From AP-15 sp963814865 (GTDB lineage: Bacteria; Pseudomonadota; Alphaproteobacteria; ATCC43930; CGMCC-115725): 64,000 nt of DNA. Below, piece by piece: positions 34,399 through 44,982 of the stretch. The position numbers were made by a program, and so were the translations under genes. The notes under the pieces are model-generated. The model was not told where the DNA came from and made no database searches. It saw only the letters and a program-made list of their open reading frames with translations. Within the stretch, counting starts at the first letter, position 1; the number at the start of each line of letters is the position of its first letter. Where the stretch lies: assembly GCA_963814865.1 (NCBI GenBank), contig CAWFEN010000014.1, forward strand, positions 992,001 to 1,056,000, written 5' to 3'.

Positions 34399-34938
34399 TC
34401 AGCGGCCGCGGAAATGTTTGTAGAAATCGACGACATCGGGGCTTTGCTGAAACCCGAGATAGATGCTGAGATCGCTCGGCCTGCGGCCGGCGAGCGCGAT
34501 CGTCTCCTCGATATGGTCGGTGACGCCGGCGCGGATCTGGTTGGGCTCGAAAGCGATGCGGTCCGTGAACGGCTTCTTGCTGAGGACCGATTGGTCCGGG
34601 CCGGTCACTGCCACGAAATAGGTGAGATCGACGCTGCTGCCTTTTGCCGCGGGGCCGCGCTGGCCGATCACGATGACGTCGAGGTCGATCCGCAGCGCGT
34701 CGCCGACGACGTCGCATTTGCGGTCAACCTCGCTCAGCAGCCCGAAAAATGCGACGTTTTCCGGGCGGCGCTCTACCGCGGGGCCGAAGACCGCGGTGTT
34801 GGCGAGCGGCCGCAGGATGACCGCGCTCGGGCACGTTTCAGCCGGCGGCGGCGAGGCGGAAGACGAAAACCAGCCGCAGCCGGAAAGCGCGAGGAGGCCG
34901 AGAAGCACCGCGAATTGCGCGGCCCGCGCCGGGCTCAC
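34399..34938 (-). CDS. Predicted lipoprotein of unknown function
   Basis: 179 residues from a GTG start at 34938 that overlaps the CDGSH gene stop. The signal peptide FAVLLGLLALSGC ends in a lipobox, giving a lipidated cysteine. The mature part has SAVILRPLANTAVFGP, EVDRKCDVVGDALRIDLDVI and TYFVAVTGPDQSVLSKKPFT, a beta-rich domain seen in small alphaproteobacterial lipoproteins of unknown role. It probably faces the periplasm. Confidence 0.75.
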   Translation of the reverse strand: MSPARAAQFAVLLGLLALSGCGWFSSSASPPPAETCPSAVILRPLANTAVFGPAVERRPENVAFFGLLSEVDRKCDVVGDALRIDLDVIVIGQRGPAAKGSSVDLTYFVAVTGPDQSVLSKKPFTDRIAFEPNQIRAGVTDHIEETIALAGRRPSDLSIYLGFQQSPDVVDFYKHFRGR

Positions 34939-35174
34939 AGGCTGCTGTGCGTACCATCGCAGAACGGCTTGCCGCCGGTCTGCTTGCAGCCGCACAGCCA
35001 GACTTCCTCGGTCGCCTCGGCGGTGAACGGCACCGGAATCAGCCCGGTGCCCTTGTGCGAGCCGTCGCAGAACGGCTGATTGACGCTGCGGCCGCAGGCG
35101 CACCAGAAATACCTCTTGCCGGCTTCAACGGTGATGCCGTAGGGCTCTTTCTGCGCTGGAATTGGCTCGGTCAT
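34935..35174 (-). CDS. Double CDGSH iron-sulfur protein
   Basis: 79 residues with two CDGSH-type [2Fe-2S] sites: FWCACGRSVNQPFCDGSHKG and WLCGCKQTGGKPFCDGTHSS, each with the three Cys and one His ligands (CxC...CxxxH). The fold is the bacterial tandem MitoNEET-like type. The likely roles are electron or cluster transfer. The start at 35174 is chosen because it gives the usual short leader. It overlaps the lipoprotein gene by 4 bases (GTGA), so the two are coupled. Confidence 0.93.
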   Translation of the reverse strand: MTEPIPAQKEPYGITVEAGKRYFWCACGRSVNQPFCDGSHKGTGLIPVPFTAEATEEVWLCGCKQTGGKPFCDGTHSSL

Positions 35175-35293
35175 TCTTTTCTTTCCCTGCCGTTGCCGCT
35201 GTCCGCGCGCCGTGGCGGCGGTCTGGCGGCGCACTCTATGCGAGCCGCATCCGGCGCACAAGCCGGGCCAAAAGCGGGAGGGCAGCAACAGCG

Positions 35294-36259
35294 ATGGCCG
35301 TCTACACCGATGTCGCCGATGACGAACTGCGGGCTTTTGCAACGCTCTACGACATCGGCGAGGTGCTGTCGTGCAAGGGCATTGCCGAGGGGGTCGAAAA
35401 CTCGAATTTCCTGGTGACGACCGAGCGCGGCAATTTCATCCTGACGCTCTACGAAAAACGGGTAATGCCCGCGGATCTGCCGTTCTTCATCGCGCTGATG
35501 GAGCATCTTGCGCGCCATGGCGTCGCCTGCCCGACGCCGGTCAAGGCGCGGGACGGCGTCGCCCTGCGCCAGCTGTGCGGCCGGCCGGCGGCGATGGTGA
35601 CCTTTCTGGCCGGGATGTGGCCGCGCCGCATCCAGCCGTTCCATTGCGCCGGCGTCGGGCGGGCGCTCGCCGCGCTGCATTGCGCCGGCGCCGGGTTCGG
35701 GATGACCCGCGCCAACGATCTTTCGGTCGCCGGCTGGCGACGGCTCTTTAAATCCTGCCGGGCTCGAGCGGCCGAGATCCAGCCGGGGCTCGCCGAGGAG
35801 ATCGGCGCCGAGCTCGCATTCTGCGAAAGTGCGTGGCCCCGCGATCTCCCGACCGGGGTGATCCACGCCGATTTGTTTCCGGACAACGTATTTTTCCTCG
35901 ACCGCGAGGTGTCCGGCCTGATCGACTTTTATTTCGCCTGCACCGATTTTTTCGCCTACGACTTGGCGATCTGCCTGAACGCCTGGTGCTTCGAGGCCGA
36001 TGGCAGCCTCAACGTGACCAAGGCGCGCCTGCTGCTCGACGGCTACCGCCGGGGACGCCAGCTGTCACCGGCGGAACTCGCGGCGCTGCCGCTGTTGGCC
36101 CGCGGCGCCGCGCTGCGTTTCCTGCTGACCCGGCTGTTCGACTGGCTCAACCAACCGGTGGGGGCGCTGGTCCGGCCGAAGGACCCGCTCGAATATTTGC
36201 GCAGGCTGCGATTTCACCGCGGCGTCGCCGATCTCGGCGGGTACGGCCTCGATGTCTGA
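35294..36259 (+). CDS. thrB: Homoserine kinase, APH-fold type
   Basis: 321 residues. This ThrB type is common in alphaproteobacteria and has an aminoglycoside-phosphotransferase fold. Seen: MAVYTDVADDELRAFATLYD, GIAEGVENSNFLVTTERG, VIHADLFPDNVFF (catalytic Asp and Asn), GLIDFYFACTDFFAYDLAI (Mg-binding Asp) and a RPKDPLEYLRRLRFHRG tail. It phosphorylates homoserine on the way to threonine. The last 8 bases overlap rnhA. Confidence 0.95.
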   Translation: MAVYTDVADDELRAFATLYDIGEVLSCKGIAEGVENSNFLVTTERGNFILTLYEKRVMPADLPFFIALMEHLARHGVACPTPVKARDGVALRQLCGRPAAMVTFLAGMWPRRIQPFHCAGVGRALAALHCAGAGFGMTRANDLSVAGWRRLFKSCRARAAEIQPGLAEEIGAELAFCESAWPRDLPTGVIHADLFPDNVFFLDREVSGLIDFYFACTDFFAYDLAICLNAWCFEADGSLNVTKARLLLDGYRRGRQLSPAELAALPLLARGAALRFLLTRLFDWLNQPVGALVRPKDPLEYLRRLRFHRGVADLGGYGLDV

Positions 36260-36755
36260 GCCGCCCCCTTCTGAGATCGGGGCGCCTGAGATCGGGGAGC
36301 CCGAGCCGGACGCGGTCGAGATCTTCACCGACGGCGCCTGCCGCGGCAACCCCGGCCCGGGCGGTTGGGGTGCGATTTTGCGCTATCGCGGAACCGAAAG
36401 GGAGTTGAACGGCTTCGAGCCGGCCACCACCAACAACCGCATGGAGATGATGGCGGCGATCTCAGGGCTGGAGACCTTGAAGCGCCCCTGCCGGGTGCGG
36501 CTCTACAGCGACAGCCAGTATCTGCGCGACGGCATTACCAAATGGATCCACGGCTGGAAACAGCGCGGCTGGCGCACCGCCGACAAAAAGCCGGTCAAGA
36601 ACGTCGATCTGTGGCAGCGGCTCGATGCGGCCGCGGCGGTACATCAGGTCGCCTGGATATGGGTGCGCGGCCATGCCGGCCATCCCGAGAACGAACGCGC
36701 CGACGCGCTTGCCCGCGCCGGCATCGCTGCGGGGAGCCGGAGTGCAGCCCGGTAA
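36252..36755 (+). CDS. rnhA: Ribonuclease HI
   Basis: 167 residues. RNase HI removes the RNA strand of RNA/DNA hybrids. All catalytic carboxylates are visible: D in VEIFTDGACRGNPGPGGWGA, E in TNNRMEMMAAI, D in RLYSDSQYLRDG and D in ENERADALARAG, with the loop histidine in VRGHAGHPENE. The usual WIHGWKQRGWRTADKKPVKN handle region is present. It overlaps the thrB stop, the common thrB-rnhA pairing. An acidic leader of about 20 residues precedes the fold. Confidence 0.96.
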   Translation: MSEPPPSEIGAPEIGEPEPDAVEIFTDGACRGNPGPGGWGAILRYRGTERELNGFEPATTNNRMEMMAAISGLETLKRPCRVRLYSDSQYLRDGITKWIHGWKQRGWRTADKKPVKNVDLWQRLDAAAAVHQVAWIWVRGHAGHPENERADALARAGIAAGSRSAAR

Positions 36756-36874
36756 GTAAGCTTGCAGAAAGTTATGGACATTGTGCGGCGCAGTGCCCGA
36801 CACTGGGTGGGCGGGATCGAGCTGTCCCGCATGCGCGCGCGGCGCGAGGGGACAGGGTTGGGGGAACGGGAACG

Positions 36875-38170
36875 GTGGTGCCATCGAGCCGCAATTTTCT
36901 GTTTCTGCAAGGTTTGGCATCCTGGTTTTTCGAGCGTCTCGGGCAGAGCCTCGCGGCGCATGGTCATACTGTCCGCCGGATCAATTTCAACGGCGGCGAC
37001 CGGGCGTTCTGGCGGCTCCCGGGAGCGACCGATTTTTGCGGCAGGGCGGAAGACTGGCCGGCGTTTCTCGACCGGCTGATAGTCGATGAGGGGATCGGCG
37101 ACATCATTCTGTTCGGCGATTGCCGGCCGCTGCACCGCGCCGCGATCGGGGTCGCGCGCACCCGCGGGGTAAAGATTCACGTGGTCGAGGAGGGCTATCT
37201 GAGGCCCGACTGGATCACCTTCGAGGAGGGCGGGGTCAACGGCTATTCGGGCCTGCCGAGCGATCCTTCGTGGTATCGCGAGGAGGCGCGCGGGCTGCCC
37301 GACTGGCAGGAGCCGCCGCCGGTGCCCGGGCGCTTTCGCCGGCGCGCCTGGGAGGATGTCCGTTATACGCTGTCGGTGATGGCCGCGGCGCGGCGGTTTC
37401 CGCATTACGCGACCCACCGTCCCTATCACCCGCTTATCGAATATGCCGGCTGGCTGCGCCGGCTGGCGCTGGCGCGCGGCGCCGAGCGGAGCGCGATGGC
37501 GGCGGTTGCCGATATCCGCCGATGTCCCGGCCCCGTCTTCTTCTTTCCGCTGCAGCTCGATTGCGACTCTCAGATCCGAGTGCATTCGTCCTATCGCGCG
37601 ATGTACCCGGCGATCGAGCACGTCCTGACCTCGTTTGCCCAACATGCGCCGGCCGCGGCGCGCCTCGTGGTCAAGCTTCATCCGTTCGACAGCGGGTTGT
37701 GCGATTGGGCAGCAATGACCAGCCATCTCGCTGCCGCCCACGGCATTGCCGGACGCGTGATCATTGTCGACGGCGGCGAGCCGGTGGAAATCCTGCGGAT
37801 GTCGCGTGGCGTCGTCACGGTCAACAGCACCGTCGGCAGCCTGGCGCTGCGCCGAGGGTTGCCGGTGATCGCCCTCGGCAAGGCGGTTTACGATCTGCCC
37901 GGACTGACCTTCCAAGGCCCGCTCGACGATTTCTGGAACGAGGCCGCACCGCCCGATGCAGCCCTGTTCGACGCCTTCCGCCGGGTGCTCGCCGCCCGCG
38001 TTCTGATCCCCGGGTCGTTCTTCAACGACACCGGCCTGCGCCTCGCGGTCGACGCGGCGGTCGATCGGCTCGAAGCCGCCCTCCGTCCGGCCCGCACCCG
38101 CGCCGTGATGCCGCCTGCCGCGGCGATCTCGGCGCCGATCGCTGCGGCCGCGAAAATCGCCTCCGGCTAA
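36875..38170 (+). CDS. Capsular polysaccharide export protein (KpsS-like)
   Basis: About 431 residues of the Capsule_synth family. Seen: NFLFLQGLASWFFERLG near the start, VRRINFNGGDRAFW, ILFGDCRPLHRAA, VHVVEEGYLRPDWITFEEGG, VFFFPLQLDCDSQIRVHSSY, LVVKLHPFDSG and VTVNSTVGSLALRRGLPVI. KpsS and KpsC add Kdo linkers to the lipid anchor of group 2 capsules. The start is uncertain: tandem GTGs at 36875 and 36878 give the family N-terminus, with only a weak GGGG site upstream. It is not next to other capsule genes, but a Wza-type gene is at 8370. Confidence 0.82.
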   Translation: MVPSSRNFLFLQGLASWFFERLGQSLAAHGHTVRRINFNGGDRAFWRLPGATDFCGRAEDWPAFLDRLIVDEGIGDIILFGDCRPLHRAAIGVARTRGVKIHVVEEGYLRPDWITFEEGGVNGYSGLPSDPSWYREEARGLPDWQEPPPVPGRFRRRAWEDVRYTLSVMAAARRFPHYATHRPYHPLIEYAGWLRRLALARGAERSAMAAVADIRRCPGPVFFFPLQLDCDSQIRVHSSYRAMYPAIEHVLTSFAQHAPAAARLVVKLHPFDSGLCDWAAMTSHLAAAHGIAGRVIIVDGGEPVEILRMSRGVVTVNSTVGSLALRRGLPVIALGKAVYDLPGLTFQGPLDDFWNEAAPPDAALFDAFRRVLAARVLIPGSFFNDTGLRLAVDAAVDRLEAALRPARTRAVMPPAAAISAPIAAAAKIASG

Positions 38171-38234
38171 CAGGATTTCCAGGCCCGCACGCCGTGGATA
38201 TCCTGCCCGCCTCACGGCTTTCTGGAGAAGTGCA

Positions 38235-38630
38235 ATGGGACTGACTCTGGACGAAGCCAACCGCGTCATTCGGGGCGCCTTGGCAAAAGCACAGGAACTC
38301 AATATCCGGATCAGTGCCGCGGTCTGCGACGGCGGCGCCCGGCTGATCGCGTTTCAGCGCATGGACCACGCCATCTGGGCGAGCGTCTACGCCAGCCAGG
38401 GCAAGGCCGTCGCCTCCGCCGCCTTCGGCCGCCCGAGCGGCGAGATGGCGGCGCGCGCCGACCAGCCGACCCCGCGCGGCGTTGCTATCGCAGAGGGTGG
38501 TCACATGATCATGGGCCAGGGCGCCGTTCCGATCCTCCGCAATGGCGTCGTCGAGGGCGCCTGCGGTGTCAGCGGCGGCACAGCGCAGGAGGACGAAGAT
38601 TGCGCCCGCGCCGGCGCGGCACAATTGTAG
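38235..38630 (+). CDS. GlcG/HbpS-family heme-binding-like protein
   Basis: 131 residues. Seen: LTLDEANRVIRGALAKAQEL, ISAAVCDGGARLIAFQRMD, ASQGKAVASAAFGRPSGEM and QGAVPILRNGVVEGACGVSG with a GxxxEDEDCA end, the standard pattern of this family (DUF336). Some members bind heme or cobalamin; others accompany glycolate or propanediol genes. Neighbours here do not point to a pathway. Confidence 0.88.
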   Translation: MGLTLDEANRVIRGALAKAQELNIRISAAVCDGGARLIAFQRMDHAIWASVYASQGKAVASAAFGRPSGEMAARADQPTPRGVAIAEGGHMIMGQGAVPILRNGVVEGACGVSGGTAQEDEDCARAGAAQL

Positions 38631-38697
38631 CGACCCTGCGGCAGTTGGCCGAGCCCTGCGACATTCGAGCGCCGGTTCTTCGCTCCAGGCATCGGCG

Positions 38698-39715
38698 CTA
38701 ACGGTATTCGTCGCCGCAATCGCCGATCGCCTGCATCAGGTCGCGCGATTTCGCAAGGACCGTCTCGATGCGCGCGAGGTCGTCGGGGCCGAGCGCGAAT
38801 CCGAACACGCGGGCGTTGTCGGCGAGGTGCCGGGCGATGCCGAGCCGCGCGCCGATGATGACGCCGGCGACCGCCGGACAGTCGAGAACGTAGCGGGTGC
38901 CGACATTGGCGATGCTGACGCGATGCTTGTCGGCGATCTGCTTCAGCAACGCGAGCAGCTCCTGGAACAGAGTCCAGCCGCCCCAGGCGTCGATCATGTT
39001 CTTGTATTTCTGCAGCGAGGCGGTGTCGAGTTCCGACCGGCGCGGCTCCGGATGGCCCAGATATTTTTCCGACAGCAGCCCGCCGAGCAGGGTGCCGTAA
39101 GTCAGGATCGCGATCCCGTGGTCGCGGCAGAACGGCGCCATCCGGATTTCCGGCCGGCGGTCGACCAGCGAATACTGCACCTGGTTCGAGACGATGCGGA
39201 TACCGCGATCGGTGATGACGCGCAGGCGCTCGGTGTCGAAATTGGTCAGCGCCAGGTGGCGGATCTTGCCTTCGTGCCGCAAATCCGCGAGGTGTCCGAG
39301 CGCGTCGAGATAGCCCGTGTCGCCGTAGTCCCACCAGTGGAATTGCAACAGGTCGAGACAGTCGACACCCATTCGCCTGAGCGAAATCCCGATCGCATCC
39401 TCGACGACGCGCCTCGTCATCCGCCCGGGATGCGGCACCCATTTGGTGAAGGCCTGGATCTCCGAAAGCCGCTCCGCGCCGCTGCGTGCGGCGAACTGTC
39501 GCCGAAAGCTCGCCGATCAAATCCTCGGCCGGGCCGTAATGGTCCGCGAGGTCCCAGGTGGTAAACCCGGCATCATGATAGGCGAGCATCTCGTCGACGG
39601 CGCGTTTGGGGTCGATGGAGCCGTGGGCGCCGGAGACCTGCCACATCCCGTTCAGGATGCGGCAGATCGTCAGATCGTCGGTGAATTGGCAGCGGCTCGA
39701 TGCAGGCAATATCAT
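38698..39715 (-). pseudogene. Aldo/keto reductase, frameshifted
   Basis: The frame from the ATG at 39715 reads LTICRILNGMWQVSGAHG, then HDAGFTTWDLADHYGPAEDL (the catalytic Asp and Tyr). An extra base near 39513 shifts it; the next frame gives FRRQFAARSGAERLSEIQAF, then GISLRRMGVDCLDLLQFHWW (catalytic His region), LALTNFDTERL, VQYSLVDRR and a complete C-terminus ending CGDEYR. Joined, it is a full aldo/keto reductase of about 338 residues. The lone slip could be a sequencing error. The substrate is unknown. Confidence 0.8.
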
Positions 39716-39949
39716 CGTTCGTCTCCGCGAGGCCCGGCGGAACCGGCCGCCGCATGGCACCGGCGGCCGAGGGGGAACCGTTCCGCAACGGCCCGGATCT
39801 TAGCGCGGCCGGATCGCGACGCGGCGGAAAAGGATGCCTCGGTCGTTTTGAGGGTCCGGCGGGGGCGGTCGAACTTCGTTGCCTCGCTGTCCCAAAGCAG
39901 CGGACAATCGTGCCGGAACCCAGTCAGCAGGCAAAACCAGGAGACAAAG

Positions 39950-40609
39950 ATGCCCGACACCAATCCAGACAGCTCGGTTCTTCGCACCGCGGCGGCTGTT
40001 CCGGCAACGAGCCCGGTTGTCCCGGCCCCGCCTCCGGCCGTCGCGCCGGCGCTGCCGCCCGTCCATGCCGTCGATCTGATGACGCCGGAAGGATCGGCGG
40101 TGTTCGGCGCACAATGGAAGACGCTGGAGGCCAAGATCGTCGAGGTCCCGCCGATACCGGACGCCATGCCCGAATACAAGACGACCTACGACGTCCGGCC
40201 GCATGCCGGCGAGAACGGCTTCGACGATTCGTCCTGGCCGGTGATCGGCGCCGACGAGCTGGGGGCGAAACGCGGCGGCGGCAAGGTCTCGTTCCTGTGG
40301 TTCCGGGCGAGCCTTGCGATCCCGGCAAAAATCGGCAACTTCGACACTTCGGGTGCAAAGGCGGTGCTGACCGTGAATGTCGACGATTATGCCGAAATCT
40401 GGGTCAACGGCCAGCTGCCGCGGGCCGCCGGCAGACCCAGCCCGGCCACGATCCAGGGCTTCAACATGCCGAACCGCCTGGTGCTCGCCGACGCGGTCCG
40501 GCCGGGCGACAGGTTCCAGCTCGCGGTCTTTGGCATCAACGGCCCGATTTCGGCGGCGCCGCCCAATACCGTCTGGTTCCGCGAAGCCAAGGTCGAATTC
40601 TATCGTTGA
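39950..40609 (+). CDS. Hypothetical protein with jelly-roll-like sugar-binding fold
   Basis: 219 residues. A Pro/Ala-rich leader (about 15-40, PVVPAPPPAVAPALPPV) has no signal peptide. After it come HAGENGFDDSSWPVIGADEL, FLWFRASLAIPAKIGNFDTS, GAKAVLTVNVDDYAEIWVNG and NRLVLADAVRPGDRFQLAVF, a pattern like the galactose-binding jelly-roll of glycoside hydrolase 2-type proteins (D-YAEIWVNG is the usual turn). Such modules usually sit in larger enzymes; here it stands alone. CAGGAGAC precedes the ATG. Function unknown. Confidence 0.7.
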   Translation: MPDTNPDSSVLRTAAAVPATSPVVPAPPPAVAPALPPVHAVDLMTPEGSAVFGAQWKTLEAKIVEVPPIPDAMPEYKTTYDVRPHAGENGFDDSSWPVIGADELGAKRGGGKVSFLWFRASLAIPAKIGNFDTSGAKAVLTVNVDDYAEIWVNGQLPRAAGRPSPATIQGFNMPNRLVLADAVRPGDRFQLAVFGINGPISAAPPNTVWFREAKVEFYR

Positions 40610-40726
40610 TCAGCGAGAGCGGCGGCCCGCTTTGGGCAGCCTTGTCCTCGGGGGCGACGACGCCGTGAGCGGCCCCCTTTCGTTCCGCCGGTGAAGCGAA
40701 ACCCCTGCCGGATGCGTTGACCCGGC

Positions 40727-42163
40727 ATGCACGGGACAACGGCAATCATCGAGACCGACATTCCGGCGCGGCTCGACCGGTTGCCGTGGACCCGGTTTCA
40801 CACCCTCGTGGTGGCGGCGCTCGGTGTCACCTGGATCCTTGACGGGCTCGAAGTCACCTTGGCCGGCTCCGTCGCCGGCGCGTTGCAGGAGAGCCCGATC
40901 CTGCATTTCTCGGCGGCCGAGATCGGAGCCGTCGGCAGTGCCTACCTCGCGGGCGCCGTTTCGGGCGCAGTGCTGTTCGGCTACCTGACCGACCGGTTCG
41001 GGCGCAGAAGGCTGTTCTTCGTAACCCTCGGGCTCTACCTGACAGCGACCGCGGCGACCGCGTGCTCGTGGGATTTCGCGAGCTTCGCGGTGTTTCGATT
41101 TGTCACCGGCGCCGGCATCGGCGGCGAATACACGGCGATCAACTCGGCGATCCAGGAATTGGTTCCGGCGCGCTTCCGCGGCCGTACCGATCTGGCGATC
41201 AACGGCAGCTTTTGGATCGGCGCGGCACTCGGCGCCGGCGGCGCCGTCGTCTTTTTGCAGCCCGGGCGGCTGCCGCCGGATTGGGGCTGGCGCGCCGGCT
41301 TCGGGATCGGCGCGGTGCTCGGCCTCGGGATCCTGTTGCTGCGCCGCTCGATCCCCGAAAGCCCGCGCTGGTTGATGCTGCACGCCCGGCTCGCCGAGGC
41401 CGAGGCCGTCGTCCAGGCAATCGAGCGTCGGGTGACGGGCGATGCGAAGGCGGCGGCGCCGCCGGCCGGACGAATTCGGCTTGCCGCGACCGCCCGCACG
41501 CCGGTTGCGCGGATGGTGTCAGCGATCTTGCGCGACTATCCGCAGCGAGCCGTTCTCGGCCTCGTGCTGATGGCGGCACAGGCATTTTTCTACAACGCGA
41601 TCTTCTTTTCCTACGCGCTGGTCCTGACCCGGTTCTACGCGGTCCCTGCGGCGTCGGTCGGCTGGTACATCCTGCCCTTCGCGCTCGGCAATTTCATCGG
41701 TCCCGTGGTCCTGGGACCGCTCTTCGACACGCTCGGGCGCAAGCCGATGATCGCCTCCACCTATGCGCTCTCGGGTGTGATGCTCGCCGTCGTCGGCTGG
41801 CTCTTCCGCCAGGGCCAGCTCGACGCCACCCAACTCACCCTTTGCTGGAGCGGCATCTTCTTCTTCGCTTCGGCGGCGGCGAGTGCGGCCTATCTGACCG
41901 TCAGCGAAAGCTTTCCGCTCGAAGCCAGGGCACTCGCGATCGCTTTGTTCTACGCGCTCGGGACGGCGGCGGGCGGCATCGTCGCGCCCTGGCTCTTCGG
42001 CATGCTGGTGGGCTCGGGCGAGCGCGCTGCGGTTTTCGCCGGCTATCTCGTCGGCGCGGGCCTGATGGCGGCGGCTGCACTGACCGAACTCGCGATCGGC
42101 ATCAAGGCCGAACGGCAACCTCTGGAGAGCGTGGCACGACCGCTCTCCAGCCGCTCCGATTAG
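40727..42163 (+). CDS. MFS transporter, metabolite:H+ symporter type
   Basis: 478 residues with 12 hydrophobic segments. Seen: LVVAALGVTWILDGLEVTLA in helix 1, GYLTDRFGRRRLFFVTLGLY (loop 2-3 motif), RFVTGAGIGGEYTAINSAIQ in helix 4, PESPRWLMLHARLAEAEAVV after helix 6 (the PESPRW motif of the sugar/aromatic-acid group) and GPLFDTLGRKPMIASTYALS (loop 8-9). This is the SP/AAHS side of the MFS, importing organic acids or sugars with protons. The substrate cannot be fixed. It stands alone. Confidence 0.87.
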   Translation: MHGTTAIIETDIPARLDRLPWTRFHTLVVAALGVTWILDGLEVTLAGSVAGALQESPILHFSAAEIGAVGSAYLAGAVSGAVLFGYLTDRFGRRRLFFVTLGLYLTATAATACSWDFASFAVFRFVTGAGIGGEYTAINSAIQELVPARFRGRTDLAINGSFWIGAALGAGGAVVFLQPGRLPPDWGWRAGFGIGAVLGLGILLLRRSIPESPRWLMLHARLAEAEAVVQAIERRVTGDAKAAAPPAGRIRLAATARTPVARMVSAILRDYPQRAVLGLVLMAAQAFFYNAIFFSYALVLTRFYAVPAASVGWYILPFALGNFIGPVVLGPLFDTLGRKPMIASTYALSGVMLAVVGWLFRQGQLDATQLTLCWSGIFFFASAAASAAYLTVSESFPLEARALAIALFYALGTAAGGIVAPWLFGMLVGSGERAAVFAGYLVGAGLMAAAALTELAIGIKAERQPLESVARPLSSRSD

Positions 42164-42440
42164 GCCGGCTCCCCGCCGCACCGATCGGGCGGCGGCCGTC
42201 GTCGCGCCGCGCTGTCTTCGGGCACCCCGACGAAGATCGTCGGCGAAGATCGTCGGGACCCAGGGGTGGCGGACGGCCCTCGCGCCGTTCCTTGAGCCGC
42301 CGTTCGATTTCGGTCGGCGGAGGTTCGGCGCGGCGCGGCGGCGGGCGTTGCGAGGCGGCGGCCTCTGCGCCCTCTCGGCGCAGTTCTTCGATGCACGAGC
42401 GGATCGTCGCGAAATCGTCGGCAGCGCGGGGCCGCGTCAC
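42160..42440 (-). pseudogene. Small conserved hypothetical, disrupted by a 13-base duplication
   Basis: From the GTG at 42440 the frame gives DDFATIRSCIEELRREGAEA and PPPTEIERRLKERREGRPPP. Then an extra C in a C-run and a 13-base tandem duplication (GAAGATCGTCGGC type, 42230-42257) shift the frame. Removing both restores WVPTIFVGVPEDSAARRRP and the stop at 42160. The repaired protein is about 88 residues, Arg/Pro-rich, of unknown function. Its stop overlaps that of the MFS gene. Confidence 0.5.
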
Positions 42441-42546
42441 CCCCGCGCAGGTGTTTTGTCTCGGAAGATTGGCGTGACGGTGTAGGGTTGTGGCAAGCTG
42501 TCGAGTGGTTGTCGCAGCAACGGCGGATGCGGCACCGCCGGCGCAG

Positions 42547-42920
42547 ATCACCCTTGATCTCGACGCCACCGAGACCCGCTGCACGGGCATCAGGAAGAGC
42601 GTTTCTTCCACGGCTATTACGACAACTACGGCTATCTGCCGCTCTGCGTGTTCTGCGGCGGGCATCTCTTGGCCGCCAAATTGCGCCCGGCCAACCTCGA
42701 CGCCAGCGCCGGCAGCGTCGCGGAAGTGGCCCGGATCATCGCCCAGATCCGCCGCCGCTGGCCCCGAGCGCGCATTCTGCTGCGCGCCGCTTCGGGCTTT
42801 GCCCGCGAGGCGCTGATGGCGTGGTGCGAGACCAACGGCGTCGATTTCCGGTTCGGCCTGGCCAGGAACAGCCGGCTGGTCGCGGCGATCGAGAGCGAAC
42901 TCGCACAAGCCGCCGAGCCG
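42547..42920 (+). mobile_element. IS1380-family transposase internal fragment
   Basis: ITLDLDATE carries the first catalytic Asp. After a frame slip near 42585 the next frame reads LHGHQEERFFHGYYDNYGYL, LLAAKLRPANLDASAGSVAE, RRWPRARILLRAASGFAREA and MAWCETNGVDFRFGLARN. These are the central blocks of IS1380 transposases; the RILLRADSGF block has Ala where Asp is normal, so a catalytic residue is lost. Both ends are missing. Confidence 0.8.
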
Positions 42921-43273
42921 AGCCAAAAGACAGGCCAGAAAACGCGGTCAACAATAACCCCGCAACCCGCCTCGGGGATCGCTGCCCTCGACAGAACCCG
43001 CAAAAGTTGAAACCCGATGCCTCAACCCACAACCGCCACTCTGCCCGGCCACCCGGCCGCCGACCGCGCCGCCAACCGCGACAAATCGGCCGCCCTATGA
43101 GAAATGCGGGCTAGCACAACGTCACCACCCGGTCACTGATGACAGCATAGCGCGCTTATGCCGGCATACGAAAAGGCCGGGCGAGCTGGCGTGCATCGGC
43201 TTTCGATTTCGTTGCCGGTCAGTGGCCGTCCCGCCCGGCATGGCGCTGGCGCGCCTGGGGTAAGCGGATCGGC
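42921..43273. other. Non-coding stretch between the IS1380 remnant and groEL
   Basis: About 350 bases. The first 190 read as a fading, unrecognisable continuation of the transposase frame ending at GGGCTAG near 43110; the rest has no ORF, repeat or RNA gene I can identify. Confidence 0.5.
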
Positions 43274-43306
43274 AAAAAGAGGGCCGACACCCGCAAGGGT
43301 GCCGGC
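43274..43306 (-). terminator. Rho-independent terminator of groESL
   Basis: Read on the minus strand, GCCGGCACCC and GGGTGTCGGC form a 10-base stem with loop TTGC (43283-43306), followed by CCTCTTTTT (43274-43282). It lies 25 bases after the groEL stop. Confidence 0.9.
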
Positions 43307-43330
43307 CTCGGCCGTGACTTGCTGCGGCTT

Positions 43331-44971
<1,641 letters not shown>

Positions 44972-44982
44972 GCTTTCCTCCG

